Assembly: GCA_001314715.1 (NCBI GenBank)
Contig: LJSV01000004.1
Span: forward strand, 62,001 to 126,000
Reading direction: 5' to 3'
Origin: Rhodobacteraceae bacterium HLUCCA12
GTDB lineage: Bacteria; Pseudomonadota; Alphaproteobacteria; Rhodobacterales; Rhodobacteraceae
DNA: 64,000 bases
Shown here piece by piece: positions 10,098 to 19,598 of this stretch. The position numbers and the translations under genes were made by a program. Positions within the stretch are counted from its first letter, which is position 1; every line of letters starts with the position of its first letter. Under the pieces are notes generated by a model. The model was not told where the DNA came from. It ran no database searches and was given only the letters and a program-made list of their open reading frames with translations.

Positions 10098-10520
10098 ATG
10101 GCAAGGAAACGCTTCTCTCCGGCTTCGGGCCCATCACAACGCCAGCTTCGCGTGGGCGAGGTAATCCGGCGCAGGTTGTCGGACGTTCTGGCGCGCGGTG
10201 ACGTGCACGACCCCGATCTGACGCGGTTTTCGATCACGGTGTCCGAGGTGCGGGCATCGCCCGATCTCAAGATCGCCACCGCCTTCGTGATGCCGCTGGG
10301 CGGTCATGACGCCGAGGCGGCATTGTCAGCGCTGCGCCGCAACAAGGCCGAGCTGCGCCACCTGGTCGCCAAGGACATTGCGCTCAAGTTCGCGCCCGAC
10401 CTGCGGTTTGCGCTGGACGGCACGTTCGACCGGATGGACGAGGCGCGACGGATCTTTGCCGACGAACGCGTGCGCGCCGATATCGAGGCCGCCACCCGTG
10501 ACGACGATGCCCGCGACTGA
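10098..10520 (+). CDS. rbfA: 30S ribosome-binding factor A
   Basis: RbfA assists late 16S rRNA processing and 30S maturation. The 140-residue protein has the KH-like RbfA core: [17 protein letters not shown] near the start, then [19 protein letters not shown] and the [15 protein letters not shown] strand-helix near the end. It diverges from dapB. The stop overlaps the next gene by 14 bases, which suggests coupling. A truB gene, the usual neighbour, is absent. Confidence 0.94.
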   Translation: MARKRFSPASGPSQRQLRVGEVIRRRLSDVLARGDVHDPDLTRFSITVSEVRASPDLKIATAFVMPLGGHDAEAALSALRRNKAELRHLVAKDIALKFAPDLRFALDGTFDRMDEARRIFADERVRADIEAATRDDDARD

Positions 10521-11265
10521 CCGGGCGCTGGGCGCAGGGTTCGCGGCGCTGATGGCTTGCCTGCCGCTACAAGCTGCTGCGACCTGTTCCGACATCCGAT
10601 TCGACGCCACCAGCTATACGCTGTGCGAAGTCAGTGCCGATGACGATCTTCGGCTTTTCCTTGATGGTGCCGACGGCACGCCGCATGGCTCGTTCGCGCG
10701 GGTGCAGGCGATGCTGGAAGAGCGCGGCGAGGCGCTTGTTTTCGCGACCAATGCCGGCATGTATCACCCCGATCGCAGCCCGGTCGGGCTGTATGTCGAG
10801 GACGGACAGGAACGGCGCGCCATCGTCACCAACGAGGGGCCGGGCAATTTCGGCATGCTGCCCAACGGCGTCCTTTGCATCGCCGAGGGGGAACTGTCGG
10901 TCGTTGAAAGCCGCGAATTTGCCGAATCGCCACCCGACTGCCGGCACGCCACCCAGTCGGGCCCGATGCTGGTGATCGATGGCGCATTGCATCCGCGTTT
11001 TCTGGACGAATCGGAATCGCGCCACATCCGCAACGGCGTCGGCGTCAGCGAAGGCGGGCAACGCGCCGTTTTCGCCATTTCGAACGAGCCCGTCACCTTT
11101 CACCAGTTCGCACGGCTGTTTCGTGATCATCTGGACCTGCCGCAGGCGCTTTTCCTTGATGGCAGCGTCTCGCGCCTGCATGCGCCGGGGCTGAACCGAT
11201 CGGACTGGGGCCGCCCCATGGGGCCAATCGTGGGCCTGGTCCGCCCTGTGAATAACACAGACTGA
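10507..11265 (+). CDS. Phosphodiester glycosidase family protein (DUF2233/NAGPA domain), exported
   Basis: The start at 10507 ([12 protein letters not shown]) overlaps the end of rbfA by 14 bases and gives a signal peptide ending around LQAAATC, so the product is periplasmic or lipid-linked. The 252-residue protein has the DUF2233 pattern: ATNAGMYHPDRSPVGLYV, GPGNFGMLPNGVLC, ATQSGPMLVIDG and a C-terminal LFLDGSVSRLHAP. The domain is shared with the enzyme that uncovers mannose-6-phosphate, hence the phosphodiester glycosidase label. The bacterial substrate is unknown. Confidence 0.85.
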   Translation: MPATDRALGAGFAALMACLPLQAAATCSDIRFDATSYTLCEVSADDDLRLFLDGADGTPHGSFARVQAMLEERGEALVFATNAGMYHPDRSPVGLYVEDGQERRAIVTNEGPGNFGMLPNGVLCIAEGELSVVESREFAESPPDCRHATQSGPMLVIDGALHPRFLDESESRHIRNGVGVSEGGQRAVFAISNEPVTFHQFARLFRDHLDLPQALFLDGSVSRLHAPGLNRSDWGRPMGPIVGLVRPVNNTD

Positions 11266-11377
11266 TCGCAGCTCGGCACAAGCGATTTCAAGGCATTCGC
11301 ATCGACGCACCCCCGGTGGACAGGGGTTGGAAAGACCGGTTCGGGCATTATCTTTTGACCCGAAGGGCCTTGAAACC

Positions 11378-12847
11378 ATGCTGACTATTCGATTCGACAA
11401 CAGCTATGCACGCGAGCTTGAGGGGATGTATATCCCCTGGACGGGCCAGCCCGCCCCGTCGCCCAAGCTGCTGATCCTCAACGAACCGCTGGCCGAGGAG
11501 CTGGGGTTGGACCCAAAGGCCTTGGCCGGCACGGACGGGCTGGCGATGCTGACAGGCAGCGCGATGCCCGAAACCGCGACCCCGCTGGCCATGGCCTATG
11601 CCGGGCATCAGTTCGGCGGGTTCTCGCCGCAGTTGGGCGACGGCCGGGCGCTGCTGGTGGGCGAAATCGTCGATCGCAACGGGCACCGGCGCGACCTTCA
11701 CCTGAAAGGGTCGGGCCCGACGCCCTTTTCTCGCGGCGGCGATGGCAAGGCCGCGCTGGGTCCGGTCTTGCGCGAATACATCATGAGCGAGGCGATGCAT
11801 GCGCTGGGCATTCCGACCACCCGCGCACTGGCCGCCGTTGCCACCGGCGAAACCGTCCGGCGCGAAACGGCCTTGCCGGGTGCGGTGCTGGCGCGCGTGG
11901 CATCCAGCCACCTGCGGGTGGGCACCTTCCAGTTCTTTCTTGCGCGCGGCGAGACCGCGCGCCTGCGCCGTCTCGCCGATTACGCGATTCGGCGGCACGA
12001 CCCTGATCTGGACGGTCACGCCGACCGCTACGCCGCCTTTTTGCGGCGGGTGATCGCCCGACAAATGGCGCTGGTCGCGCAGTGGATGGCCGTCGGTTTC
12101 GTGCATGGGGTGATGAACACCGACAACTGCGCCATCTCCGGCGAGACCATCGATTATGGTCCCTGTGCATTCCTGGATGCTTATGACCCCAAGGCGGTCT
12201 TCAGCTCGATCGACCAGCACGGCCGCTATGCCTATGACCAGCAACCTGTCCTGGCCCAGTGGAACGTGGCGCGACTGGCCGAAACGCTGCTGCCCCTGAT
12301 CAACCCCGAGGACCCCGAGGCCGCGCTGCCCGATGCACAGGACGCCATCGAAGAGGCGCCCGACATCTACGCCGGGGCATGGCGGGTCCAGATGGGCCGA
12401 AAGCTGGGGCTGGAATCGGCCGATACGGCCGACGAAGGGCTGATCACCGGCTTTCTGTCGCTCCTTGCGGGCGAGCGGGCGGATTTCACCGGCAGTTTCG
12501 CGACCCTTGCCGCGGCCGCGCGCGGCGATGACGCGGGCATACGCGACAGGATTGCCGACCGTTCGGCCCTGGACGACTGGCTGGGCGCGTGGCGCAAACG
12601 CATCGCGCGCGAAACCGGCGGGGCAGCGCGTGCCGCCGAGCGGATGAGCCGCGCCAATCCCGTCTATATCCCGCGCAATCACAGGGTCGAGGCCGCGCTG
12701 GCGTCAGCCCATGAGGACGACTTGGCGCCCTTGCACGAACTGCTGGAGGTCATGCGCCAGCCCTATACCCGCCGCGCCGGGCTTGAAGCCTTCGAGCGCC
12801 CCGCGCCCGACGATTTCGGCCCCTATGTCACCTATTGCGGAACCTGA
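11378..12847 (+). CDS. selO: Protein adenylyltransferase SelO (YdiU/UPF0061 family)
   Basis: SelO is a pseudokinase-fold enzyme that transfers AMP from ATP to protein hydroxyl groups, mainly under oxidative stress. The 489-residue product starts at the ATG at 11378. It shows the family segments YAGHQFGGFSPQLGDGRA, LHLKGSGPTPFSRGGDGKA and HGVMNTDNCAISGETIDYG, the last holding the metal-binding Asn and Asp. The C-terminal PYVTYCGT is typical of the family, with the conserved Cys near the end. It stands alone on the plus strand, converging with fmt. Confidence 0.94.
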   Translation: MLTIRFDNSYARELEGMYIPWTGQPAPSPKLLILNEPLAEELGLDPKALAGTDGLAMLTGSAMPETATPLAMAYAGHQFGGFSPQLGDGRALLVGEIVDRNGHRRDLHLKGSGPTPFSRGGDGKAALGPVLREYIMSEAMHALGIPTTRALAAVATGETVRRETALPGAVLARVASSHLRVGTFQFFLARGETARLRRLADYAIRRHDPDLDGHADRYAAFLRRVIARQMALVAQWMAVGFVHGVMNTDNCAISGETIDYGPCAFLDAYDPKAVFSSIDQHGRYAYDQQPVLAQWNVARLAETLLPLINPEDPEAALPDAQDAIEEAPDIYAGAWRVQMGRKLGLESADTADEGLITGFLSLLAGERADFTGSFATLAAAARGDDAGIRDRIADRSALDDWLGAWRKRIARETGGAARAAERMSRANPVYIPRNHRVEAALASAHEDDLAPLHELLEVMRQPYTRRAGLEAFERPAPDDFGPYVTYCGT

Positions 12848-12861
12848 GCGCGAACCGGCGC

Positions 12862-13764
12862 TCAGCCAAGCCGGGTGCCCGGTCGCAGATCCATCCCGCG
12901 CAACAGTTCGGTACTTGAGACCGGGCGCTTGCCCTGGCGCTGTGCGCGCGTGATCTCGACCGCGCCGTCGCCGCAGGCAATCGTCAGACCCGCCAGAACC
13001 GTGCCCGGCGCACCCTCGCCGGGCACCGCCCGCGCGTGCAGCAGTTTCAGCCGGCCGCCCGGCGTGTCGCACCATGCCCCCGGAAACGGCGACAGTGCAC
13101 GGATGCGGCGCGCGACCGCTTCGGCGGGCTGGTTCCAGTCGATCCTGGCCTCGGACTTGTCGATCTTGTCGGCATACGTGATCCCGGTCTCGGGCTGGGG
13201 TTCGGGAACGAGGTCGGTCAGACGTTCCAGCGCCTCGACAATCAGATACGCCCCCAGCGCCGCCAGCCGGTCGTGCAGGTCCGCAGCGGTGTCAGTCTCC
13301 GTGATCGGGGTCGATGCGCGCAGCAGGACAGGGCCGGTATCAAGCCCGGCCTCCATCTGCATGATGCAGACCCCGGTCTGCGTGTCGCCCGCCATGATCG
13401 CGCGCTGGATCGGCGCCGCGCCGCGCCAGCGTGGCAGCAACGAGGCATGGATGTTCAGACAGCCATGGCGCGGCGCCTCAAGGATCGCGCGCGGCAGGAT
13501 CAGCCCATAGGCCACCACCACTGCGACATCGGCGCCGAACGCCGCAAATTCGTCCTGTTCGTCGGCACCCTTGAGGCTGGAGGGCGTTCGCACCGGCAGG
13601 CCCAGCGCCGTGGCCCTTTCCTGCACCGGCGACGGGCGCGGCTGCTTGCCCCGTCCCGCCGGGCGCGGCGGCTGGCTGTAAACGGCCGCGATCTCATGAT
13701 TCGCATGCAGCGCGTCCAGCGCCGGGACCGAGAAATCGGGTGTTCCCATGAAAATCACACGCAT
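12862..13764 (-). CDS. fmt: Methionyl-tRNA formyltransferase
   Basis: Fmt formylates the initiator Met-tRNA. The start at 13764 ([16 protein letters not shown]) is the family N-terminus and gives 300 residues. The formyl-donor site [18 protein letters not shown] is intact. A C-terminal OB-like domain follows after about residue 205. It lies 99 bases downstream of def, and the two likely form the usual def-fmt unit, here in the order def then fmt leftward. Confidence 0.96.
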   Translation of the reverse strand: MRVIFMGTPDFSVPALDALHANHEIAAVYSQPPRPAGRGKQPRPSPVQERATALGLPVRTPSSLKGADEQDEFAAFGADVAVVVAYGLILPRAILEAPRHGCLNIHASLLPRWRGAAPIQRAIMAGDTQTGVCIMQMEAGLDTGPVLLRASTPITETDTAADLHDRLAALGAYLIVEALERLTDLVPEPQPETGITYADKIDKSEARIDWNQPAEAVARRIRALSPFPGAWCDTPGGRLKLLHARAVPGEGAPGTVLAGLTIACGDGAVEITRAQRQGKRPVSSTELLRGMDLRPGTRLG

Positions 13765-13863
13765 GCCCGGACCCTTGCCGTTTGAAGACCCCTTTACGAG
13801 GCCAATTGCTTGCCAAACCGATCGCGGACCCGCGGCTAGACGCAAGAGCCCGCGCCGACCGCG

Positions 13864-14385
13864 TCAGGCGCGGGCGCGTTCACGCTTGAGCTTTGTCATC
13901 TTGCGGGTGATCAGCTGTCGCTTCATCGGCCCCAGATGGTCGATGAACAACCGCCCATCCAGGTGGTCCAACTCATGCTGCGCGCATGTCGCCCAAAGCC
14001 CGTCGAACTCTTCTTCGTGGGTTTGCGCATCAAGACCGGTCCAGCGCATCCGGACGCGCGCAGGGCGCGTCACCTCGGCGTAGTGTTCGGGGATCGACAG
14101 GCACCCTTCTTCATAGGTGTGCTGCTCGTCCGAGCGCCAAGTGATCTCAGGGTTGATCAACACCATCGGGCGCGGTGCCGCATCCTCGTCCTTGATGCAA
14201 TCCATGACGAACAGTCGCGTCAGCACACCCACCTGCGGCGCAGCCAGCCCGACGCCGGGCGCATCATACATGGTCGCCAGCATGTCGTCGGCCAGCTGCC
14301 GGATCTCGTCGGTCACGGCGGGCACGGGCGGGCAGACCTTTTTCAGGCGCGGATCAGGATGGATCAGGATCGGGCGAATGCTCAT
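13864..14385 (-). CDS. def: Peptide deformylase
   Basis: This 173-residue metalloenzyme removes the formyl group from nascent peptides. The three family motifs are complete: GVGLAAPQ (residues 44-51), EGCLSIP (93-99) with metal ligand C95, and QHELDH (136-141) with ligands H137 and H141 and catalytic E138. The gene sits directly before fmt in the same direction. Length is standard. Confidence 0.96.
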   Translation of the reverse strand: MSIRPILIHPDPRLKKVCPPVPAVTDEIRQLADDMLATMYDAPGVGLAAPQVGVLTRLFVMDCIKDEDAAPRPMVLINPEITWRSDEQHTYEEGCLSIPEHYAEVTRPARVRMRWTGLDAQTHEEEFDGLWATCAQHELDHLDGRLFIDHLGPMKRQLITRKMTKLKRERARA

Positions 14386-14494
14386 GCGCGGGATTTAGGC
14401 GATGGCGCCCACCCTTGCAACGGCCCACCGGCACTTTTGGGGGTTGCACCGGCCAGCGCCAGCGGCAAATCTGCCCAAAAAATCGGAGACCCCC

Positions 14495-15667
14495 ATGAAT
14501 TTCGACGAGATCATCGATCGCCGCGGCACCCATTCGGTGAAATGGGACATGATGGAAAAGCTCTATGGCGTTCCTGCCGACACCGGGCTGCCGATGTGGG
14601 TCGCCGACATGGATTTCCGCCCGCCCGCCTGCATCCAGCAGGCCCTGCAGGCGATGCTGGATCACGGTATCTACGGCTATTTCGGCGATGATCGCGCCTA
14701 CAAGGCCGCCATTGCGTGGTGGATGGACAATCGCCATGGCTGGACCGTCCAGCCCGACTGGATCTTTGACGCACACGGGCTGGTCAACGGCACCGGTCTG
14801 TGCGTGCAGACCTGGACCCAGCCCGGCGACGGCGTGGTGCTGTTCACGCCGGTCTATCACGCCTTTGCCCGCGTGATCGAAGGGGCGGGCCGCAAGGTCG
14901 TCGAATGCCCGCTGGCCAAGGTGGACGGCCGCATGACCATGGATTTCGCGGCCTATGACGCCCAGATGACGGGGCGCGAGAAAATGGTGATCCTGTGTTC
15001 GCCGCACAATCCCGGCGGTCAGGTCTGGACCGCCGAGGAATTGCGCGGCGTCGCCGACTTCGCGGCGCGCCATGGCTTGATCCTGGTGTCGGACGAAATC
15101 CACCATGATCTGGTTATGCCCGGACACACTCATCTGCCGATGCCGCTGGTTGCGCCCGACAGCGCCGAGCGGCTGGTGATGCTGACAGCGGCGACCAAGA
15201 CCTTCAACATCGCCGGTGCGCATACCGGCAATATCATCATCGCCGACCCCAAGCTGCGAAAACAGTTCGCGCAGACCATGGCGGGGCTTGGCATTTCGGC
15301 CAACTCCTTTGGCCTGCATATGGTCACAGCCGCCTACAGCCCCGAGGGTGCGGCCTGGGTCGATGCGCTGTGCACCTATCTGGACGGCAACCGCAAGCTG
15401 TTCGAAGCCGGCGTTGCGGCCATTCCGGGGGTGCGCGTGACGCCGCATCAGGCGACCTATCTGGAATGGGTCGACTTTGCCGGGACCGGCATGGATATGA
15501 CCGAAGTGCTGGCGCGTGTCGAAAAGGAGGCGCAGATCGCGGCCAATCACGGCACCAGCTTTGGCACCGGCGGCGAGACATTCCTGCGCTTCAACATCGC
15601 GACGCCGCGTACCCGCGTCGCCGAGGCCGTGGAACGCCTGCAACGCGCATTCGCCGATCTGCAATAG
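14495..15667 (+). CDS. MalY/PatB-type aminotransferase (putative cystathionine beta-lyase)
   Basis: This 390-residue PLP enzyme of fold type I starts at the ATG at 14495, after a GGAGA ribosome-binding site. The N-terminus (FDEIIDRRGTHSVKWD) and GLPMWVADMDF are diagnostic of the MalY/PatB branch, which cleaves C-S bonds of cystathionine or cysteine conjugates. SPHNPGGQVW and the PLP-lysine region TAATKTFNIAG are present. The substrate is inferred from the family only. The gene is monocistronic and converges with zapE. Confidence 0.9.
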   Translation: MNFDEIIDRRGTHSVKWDMMEKLYGVPADTGLPMWVADMDFRPPACIQQALQAMLDHGIYGYFGDDRAYKAAIAWWMDNRHGWTVQPDWIFDAHGLVNGTGLCVQTWTQPGDGVVLFTPVYHAFARVIEGAGRKVVECPLAKVDGRMTMDFAAYDAQMTGREKMVILCSPHNPGGQVWTAEELRGVADFAARHGLILVSDEIHHDLVMPGHTHLPMPLVAPDSAERLVMLTAATKTFNIAGAHTGNIIIADPKLRKQFAQTMAGLGISANSFGLHMVTAAYSPEGAAWVDALCTYLDGNRKLFEAGVAAIPGVRVTPHQATYLEWVDFAGTGMDMTEVLARVEKEAQIAANHGTSFGTGGETFLRFNIATPRTRVAEAVERLQRAFADLQ

Positions 15668-15695
15668 CACGGCGCGTGTTGCCCGGCCGCGGGAA

Positions 15696-16796
15696 TCACG
15701 TCGCGCCGGGCGAACCGGTGTCGGCGGCCCAGTCGGCGCTCTGCATCTCACGCAGCCGGCTGGCCGTGCGCTCGAATTCGAAGGCGCCCGCCCCTTCGCT
15801 GTATAGACGCTCGGGCTCGTCGGCGGCACTGGCGATCAGGCGCACACGCGCTTCGTACAGGGCATCCACCAAGGTGACGAAGCGCTTGGCCTCGTTGTAA
15901 TTGGCCGCCGACAGGCGCGGTATCCCTTCAAGGATCAGAACCCTGACGGCTTCGGCAATCGCCAGAAAATCGGCCGGGCCCAGCGGCTGTCCGCATAGAT
16001 CCCAGAACCCCGCCCGCGCCACGCCATTGTGGTGTTGCGGCAAAACCACCTTGCGCCCCTGCACAGCCAGTTCCAGCGGCGCGCCCGGATCGTTGCCCGT
16101 CAGTTCCTGCCACAAGCCGTCGATCGCGGCATGTGCGGTCGCGTCCGCGGGCGTGAAATAGACTTGCGCGCCGCTCAGACGGTGCTGGCGATAATCGGTT
16201 TCGCTTTCCAGTTCGATGATCGTCATGCGCGCGCGCAACAGGTCGATGAACGGCAGAAACAACGCCCGGTTCAGCCCGTCCTTGTAGAGATCCTCGGGCG
16301 GGCGGTTCGAGGTGGTGACGATCCCGACCCCGCCATCCATCAGCATCTGGAACAGCCGGCCGACGATCATCGCATCGGTGATGTCGGTGATCTGCATCTC
16401 GTCAAAGGCCAGCAGACGCACAGAATCGATCACAGCATCGGCCACGGGCTTGAGCGCGTCATCGACACCCCGGCGCCGGGCGGCGTGCATTCCAGCGTGG
16501 ATTTCCTGCATGAAGGCATGGAAATGGACGCGCCGCTTGTCCGCGATCTCGGTGGCTTCGGCAAAAAGATCCATCAGCATCGACTTGCCGCGCCCGACCC
16601 CGCCCCAAAGGTAAACACCCTTCGGCGCGGGCGGCGGGCGCTTGAATACCGAATCCAGAAGCCCGCGCCGTGGCGGGTTCTCGGCCCAGTCGCGCAGGCT
16701 TTCGAGAGCGGGCAGAACGGCGCGCTGGGCGGCATCAGGGCGCAGGATGCCCGAGGCCACGCGCTGATCGTAGATCTGTGTCAAGGTCTGGCGCAT
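15696..16796 (-). CDS. zapE: Cell division ATPase ZapE (AFG1 family)
   Basis: This 366-residue AFG1-type AAA protein is called ZapE in bacteria and affects Z-ring dynamics. Walker A is GGVGRGKSML around residue 65. Walker B is LLAFDEMQITD, and the following TSNRPPEDLYKDGLNR is the sensor region. The start at 16796 (MRQTLTQIYDQRV) is the only good candidate. It diverges from sseA and converges on the MalY-like gene. Confidence 0.92.
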   Translation of the reverse strand: MRQTLTQIYDQRVASGILRPDAAQRAVLPALESLRDWAENPPRRGLLDSVFKRPPPAPKGVYLWGGVGRGKSMLMDLFAEATEIADKRRVHFHAFMQEIHAGMHAARRRGVDDALKPVADAVIDSVRLLAFDEMQITDITDAMIVGRLFQMLMDGGVGIVTTSNRPPEDLYKDGLNRALFLPFIDLLRARMTIIELESETDYRQHRLSGAQVYFTPADATAHAAIDGLWQELTGNDPGAPLELAVQGRKVVLPQHHNGVARAGFWDLCGQPLGPADFLAIAEAVRVLILEGIPRLSAANYNEAKRFVTLVDALYEARVRLIASAADEPERLYSEGAGAFEFERTASRLREMQSADWAADTGSPGAT

Positions 16797-16943
16797 GTCC
16801 CTTCCTTACTGTGCCTGACTGACGGGTTGAACCGCAATTCTGCGCGCTTTCGCGTCGTTGCCCGGCATCCGCACCCGCCCGGTCTTGCCTGTTGCCCCCT
16901 CGGCTTGTAACGGTTGGGCAACCATTCTGACTGGGAGCCGACG

Positions 16944-17795
16944 ATGGCCGCCGATGACCCCAAGACGCTTGTTTCCACCGACTGGCTTGCCGCGCATCTG
17001 AGCAACCCCGATCTGCGGATCCTGGATGGCTCATGGTATCTTCCCGATGCCGGCCGCGATGCCCGCGCGGAATACCAGGACGCCCATATCCCCGGCGCGC
17101 GGTTCTTCGACATCGACGAGATTTCCGACCAGCGTTCGGCACTGCCGCACATGGCGCCCCCGCCCGAAAAGTTCATCAGCCGGATGCGTGCGATGGGCGT
17201 GGGCGACGGGCATCAGGTGGTGGTCTATGACGGCGCCGGGATCTTTTCGGCGGCGCGGGTCTGGTGGCTGTTCAAGCTCATGGGCAAGACCGATGTCGCC
17301 GTGCTCGATGGCGGCCTGCCCAAGTGGAAGGCCGAGAACCGCCCGCTTGAGGACATTCCGCCCATCGTGCGGGACCGCCACATCACCGTGCAGCGCCAGT
17401 CGCACCTGGTGCGCGATGTCAGCCAGGTTGCCGCGGCCGCCAAGCTGGGCGACTGGCAGATCGTCGATGCCCGCTCGGCCGAACGGTTTCGCGGCGATGC
17501 GCCCGAACCCCGCGCCGGATTGCGCGCGGGCCACATACCGGGCTCGTGCAACCTGCCGTTCGCCAACCTGCTCAAACCCGACGGCACGATGAAGGATCTG
17601 CCGGACCTCAAGGCCGCGTTCGAGGCCGCCGGCGTCGATCTGGCCCGCCCGGTCATCACGACCTGCGGCTCGGGCGTTACCGCGGCGGTGCTGAGCCTGG
17701 CGCTGGAACGGCTGGGCCATGCGCGCCACGCCCTCTATGACGGATCCTGGGCGGAATGGGGCATGTTTCCCGACCTTGCCGTCGAAAAGGGATAA
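16944..17795 (+). CDS. sseA: 3-mercaptopyruvate sulfurtransferase (rhodanese family)
   Basis: This 283-residue protein has two tandem rhodanese domains. It transfers sulfur from 3-mercaptopyruvate or thiosulfate. The active-site loop CGSGVTA in the C-terminal domain is the mercaptopyruvate type, not the CRKGVT thiosulfate type. The start at 16944 (MAADDPKTLVSTDWL) is preferred to an ATG ten codons upstream. A GNAT gene follows after 3 bases and an aminotransferase after that, so the three probably form an operon linked to sulfur and amino-acid metabolism. Confidence 0.92.
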   Translation: MAADDPKTLVSTDWLAAHLSNPDLRILDGSWYLPDAGRDARAEYQDAHIPGARFFDIDEISDQRSALPHMAPPPEKFISRMRAMGVGDGHQVVVYDGAGIFSAARVWWLFKLMGKTDVAVLDGGLPKWKAENRPLEDIPPIVRDRHITVQRQSHLVRDVSQVAAAAKLGDWQIVDARSAERFRGDAPEPRAGLRAGHIPGSCNLPFANLLKPDGTMKDLPDLKAAFEAAGVDLARPVITTCGSGVTAAVLSLALERLGHARHALYDGSWAEWGMFPDLAVEKG

Positions 17796-17798
17796 GCG

Positions 17799-18365
17799 AT
17801 GTTTGCCTACAAGGCCGGCGATACCGTCGAATACCGCGTGACATGGCTGGAAATGACGCAACGCCCGGCGTTCGGATGGCCCTCGCTGCCCGTGGGCCGC
17901 GAGGCGGTTTTGCTGAAGGCGGAAACCCCGCCGTGGTGGTATTTCCTGGCCCTCTATGACGCAGTGGGGCGCGACTATGCCTGGACCGACCTTCACGACA
18001 TGCCGCGCGAGGCCATGGGCGACTGGCTACGCGATTCCGATGTCGCGCTCTATACGCTGATGGGACAGGGCTGGCCGCAAGGGTTCTTCCTGCTTGACGC
18101 GCGTGAGGCGGGCACCTGCGACCTCGCCTATTTCGGCCTCGTCCCCGAGGCCGTCGGGCGCGGTCTGGGCAGTTGGCTGCTGCAAAGCGCAATCCTGACC
18201 GGCTGGGGCATTCCCGGCGTCGCACGCATGACCGTCAACACCTGCACGCTGGATCATCCGCGCGCGCTGATCCAGTATCAGCGCTTCGGCTTTCGGCCCG
18301 TGCGCACCGAGAACCAGTCCCGCGTGCTGACCCGCGATCAGGTCTTTCGTCAACCGCTGCTTTGA
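17799..18365 (+). CDS. GNAT family N-acetyltransferase
   Basis: This 188-residue protein carries the GNAT acetyl-CoA signature: CDLAYFGLVPEAVGRGLGSWLL at about residues 107-128, holding the pyrophosphate-binding Q/RxxGxG/A-type loop, then NTCTLDHPRALIQYQRFGF. The acceptor is unknown. It starts 3 bases after sseA and its stop lies next to the following aminotransferase, so it belongs to that operon. Confidence 0.86.
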   Translation: MFAYKAGDTVEYRVTWLEMTQRPAFGWPSLPVGREAVLLKAETPPWWYFLALYDAVGRDYAWTDLHDMPREAMGDWLRDSDVALYTLMGQGWPQGFFLLDAREAGTCDLAYFGLVPEAVGRGLGSWLLQSAILTGWGIPGVARMTVNTCTLDHPRALIQYQRFGFRPVRTENQSRVLTRDQVFRQPLL

Positions 18366-18374
18366 GTGAGCGCC

Positions 18375-19559
18375 ATGTTCCACAAGCTGACACCGCCCCC
18401 GCCCGACGCGATTCTGCACGTGATGCAGATGTTCCGCGACGATCCGCGTAGCGACAAGATCGATCTCGGTGTCGGCGTCTATCGCGATGCGACCGGGCTG
18501 ACGCCGGTGATGCGGGCGGTCAAGGCCGCCGAGGCGCATCTTGTCGCCACCCAGGACAGCAAGGGCTACGTCGCCATGGCCGGCGACACCGCCTATCACG
18601 CGGCGATGGCCGACCTGGTTCTGGGTGGCGTGGTCGACACCGACCGTATCGCCGCCGCGGCGACCACCGGCGGCACCGGCGCCGTGCGCCAGGCGATGGA
18701 ATTGATCCACACCGCCGATCCTGCCGCACAGGTCTGGATCAGCCAGCCCAGCTGGCCCAACCATCCGGCGCTCGCGCAAAGCACCGACGTCCCATGGCGG
18801 CCCTATCGCTATTACGATGTGCAAAGCGGCGGTATCGACCGCACCGGCATGATGGCCGATCTGGAAAACGCCCGTCCGGGCGACGTGGTTTTGCTGCACG
18901 GCTGCTGCCACAACCCCACCGGCGCCGACTTCACCGAATCCGACTGGGCCGATATGGCCGCCTTTCTGGACAAGCGCGGGCTGATCCCGTTCGTCGACAT
19001 CGCCTATCAGGGCTTTGGCGACGGGGTCGATGCGGATGCGGCGGGGCTGCGTCACCTGGCTGCGCGGCTTCCGCGTCTGATCATTGCCGCCTCGGCGGCC
19101 AAGAACTTCGGCCTCTATCGTGACAGGGCGGGGCTTTACATGGTGATTTGCCCCCCTGAAGAGCGCGACACCACGCAGGCGATGATGGCATGGCTCAACC
19201 GTTCGTCCACCGGCTTTCCGCCCGATCACGGCGCGCGGGTGGTGACAACCATCCTCAACGACCCTGCGATGAAGGCGCAATGGCTGGACGAACTCGGCGA
19301 GATGCGCGCCCGCGTCAACAGTCTGCGCGCGGCCCTGGCGACCGCGCTTCGCCGGCAAACCGGGTCGGACCGCTTCGGCTTTCTTGGGGCGCAGAAGGGC
19401 ATGTTCTCGATCCTCGGTGGCACCGATGCGCAGATCGCGCGCCTGCGCGATGACTTCGGCCTCTATCTGGTCGGTGGGGGGCGCATGAACATCGCTGGCT
19501 TGAACGAACCTGCGATCGACCGCGTGGCAACCGCGATCGCCGCGGTGTTGGCCGACTGA
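18375..19559 (+). CDS. Aromatic amino acid / aspartate aminotransferase
   Basis: This 394-residue class I PLP aminotransferase is closest to the AspC/TyrB branch: DKIDLGVGVYRD near residue 25, LLHGCCHNPTG, and PLP-lysine region AASAAKNFGLYRDRAG. I set the start at the ATG at 18375 (MFHKLTPPPPD); a GTG three codons earlier, adjacent to the previous stop, is also possible. The PLP loop has AAK where typical AspC has SxSK, a mild departure that leaves the Lys intact. It is the last gene of the sseA operon. Confidence 0.89.
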   Translation: MFHKLTPPPPDAILHVMQMFRDDPRSDKIDLGVGVYRDATGLTPVMRAVKAAEAHLVATQDSKGYVAMAGDTAYHAAMADLVLGGVVDTDRIAAAATTGGTGAVRQAMELIHTADPAAQVWISQPSWPNHPALAQSTDVPWRPYRYYDVQSGGIDRTGMMADLENARPGDVVLLHGCCHNPTGADFTESDWADMAAFLDKRGLIPFVDIAYQGFGDGVDADAAGLRHLAARLPRLIIAASAAKNFGLYRDRAGLYMVICPPEERDTTQAMMAWLNRSSTGFPPDHGARVVTTILNDPAMKAQWLDELGEMRARVNSLRAALATALRRQTGSDRFGFLGAQKGMFSILGGTDAQIARLRDDFGLYLVGGGRMNIAGLNEPAIDRVATAIAAVLAD

Positions 19560-19598
19560 TCCGGCCACGCGTTCCGCGCGCACGGGCTTAAGCCGGGT

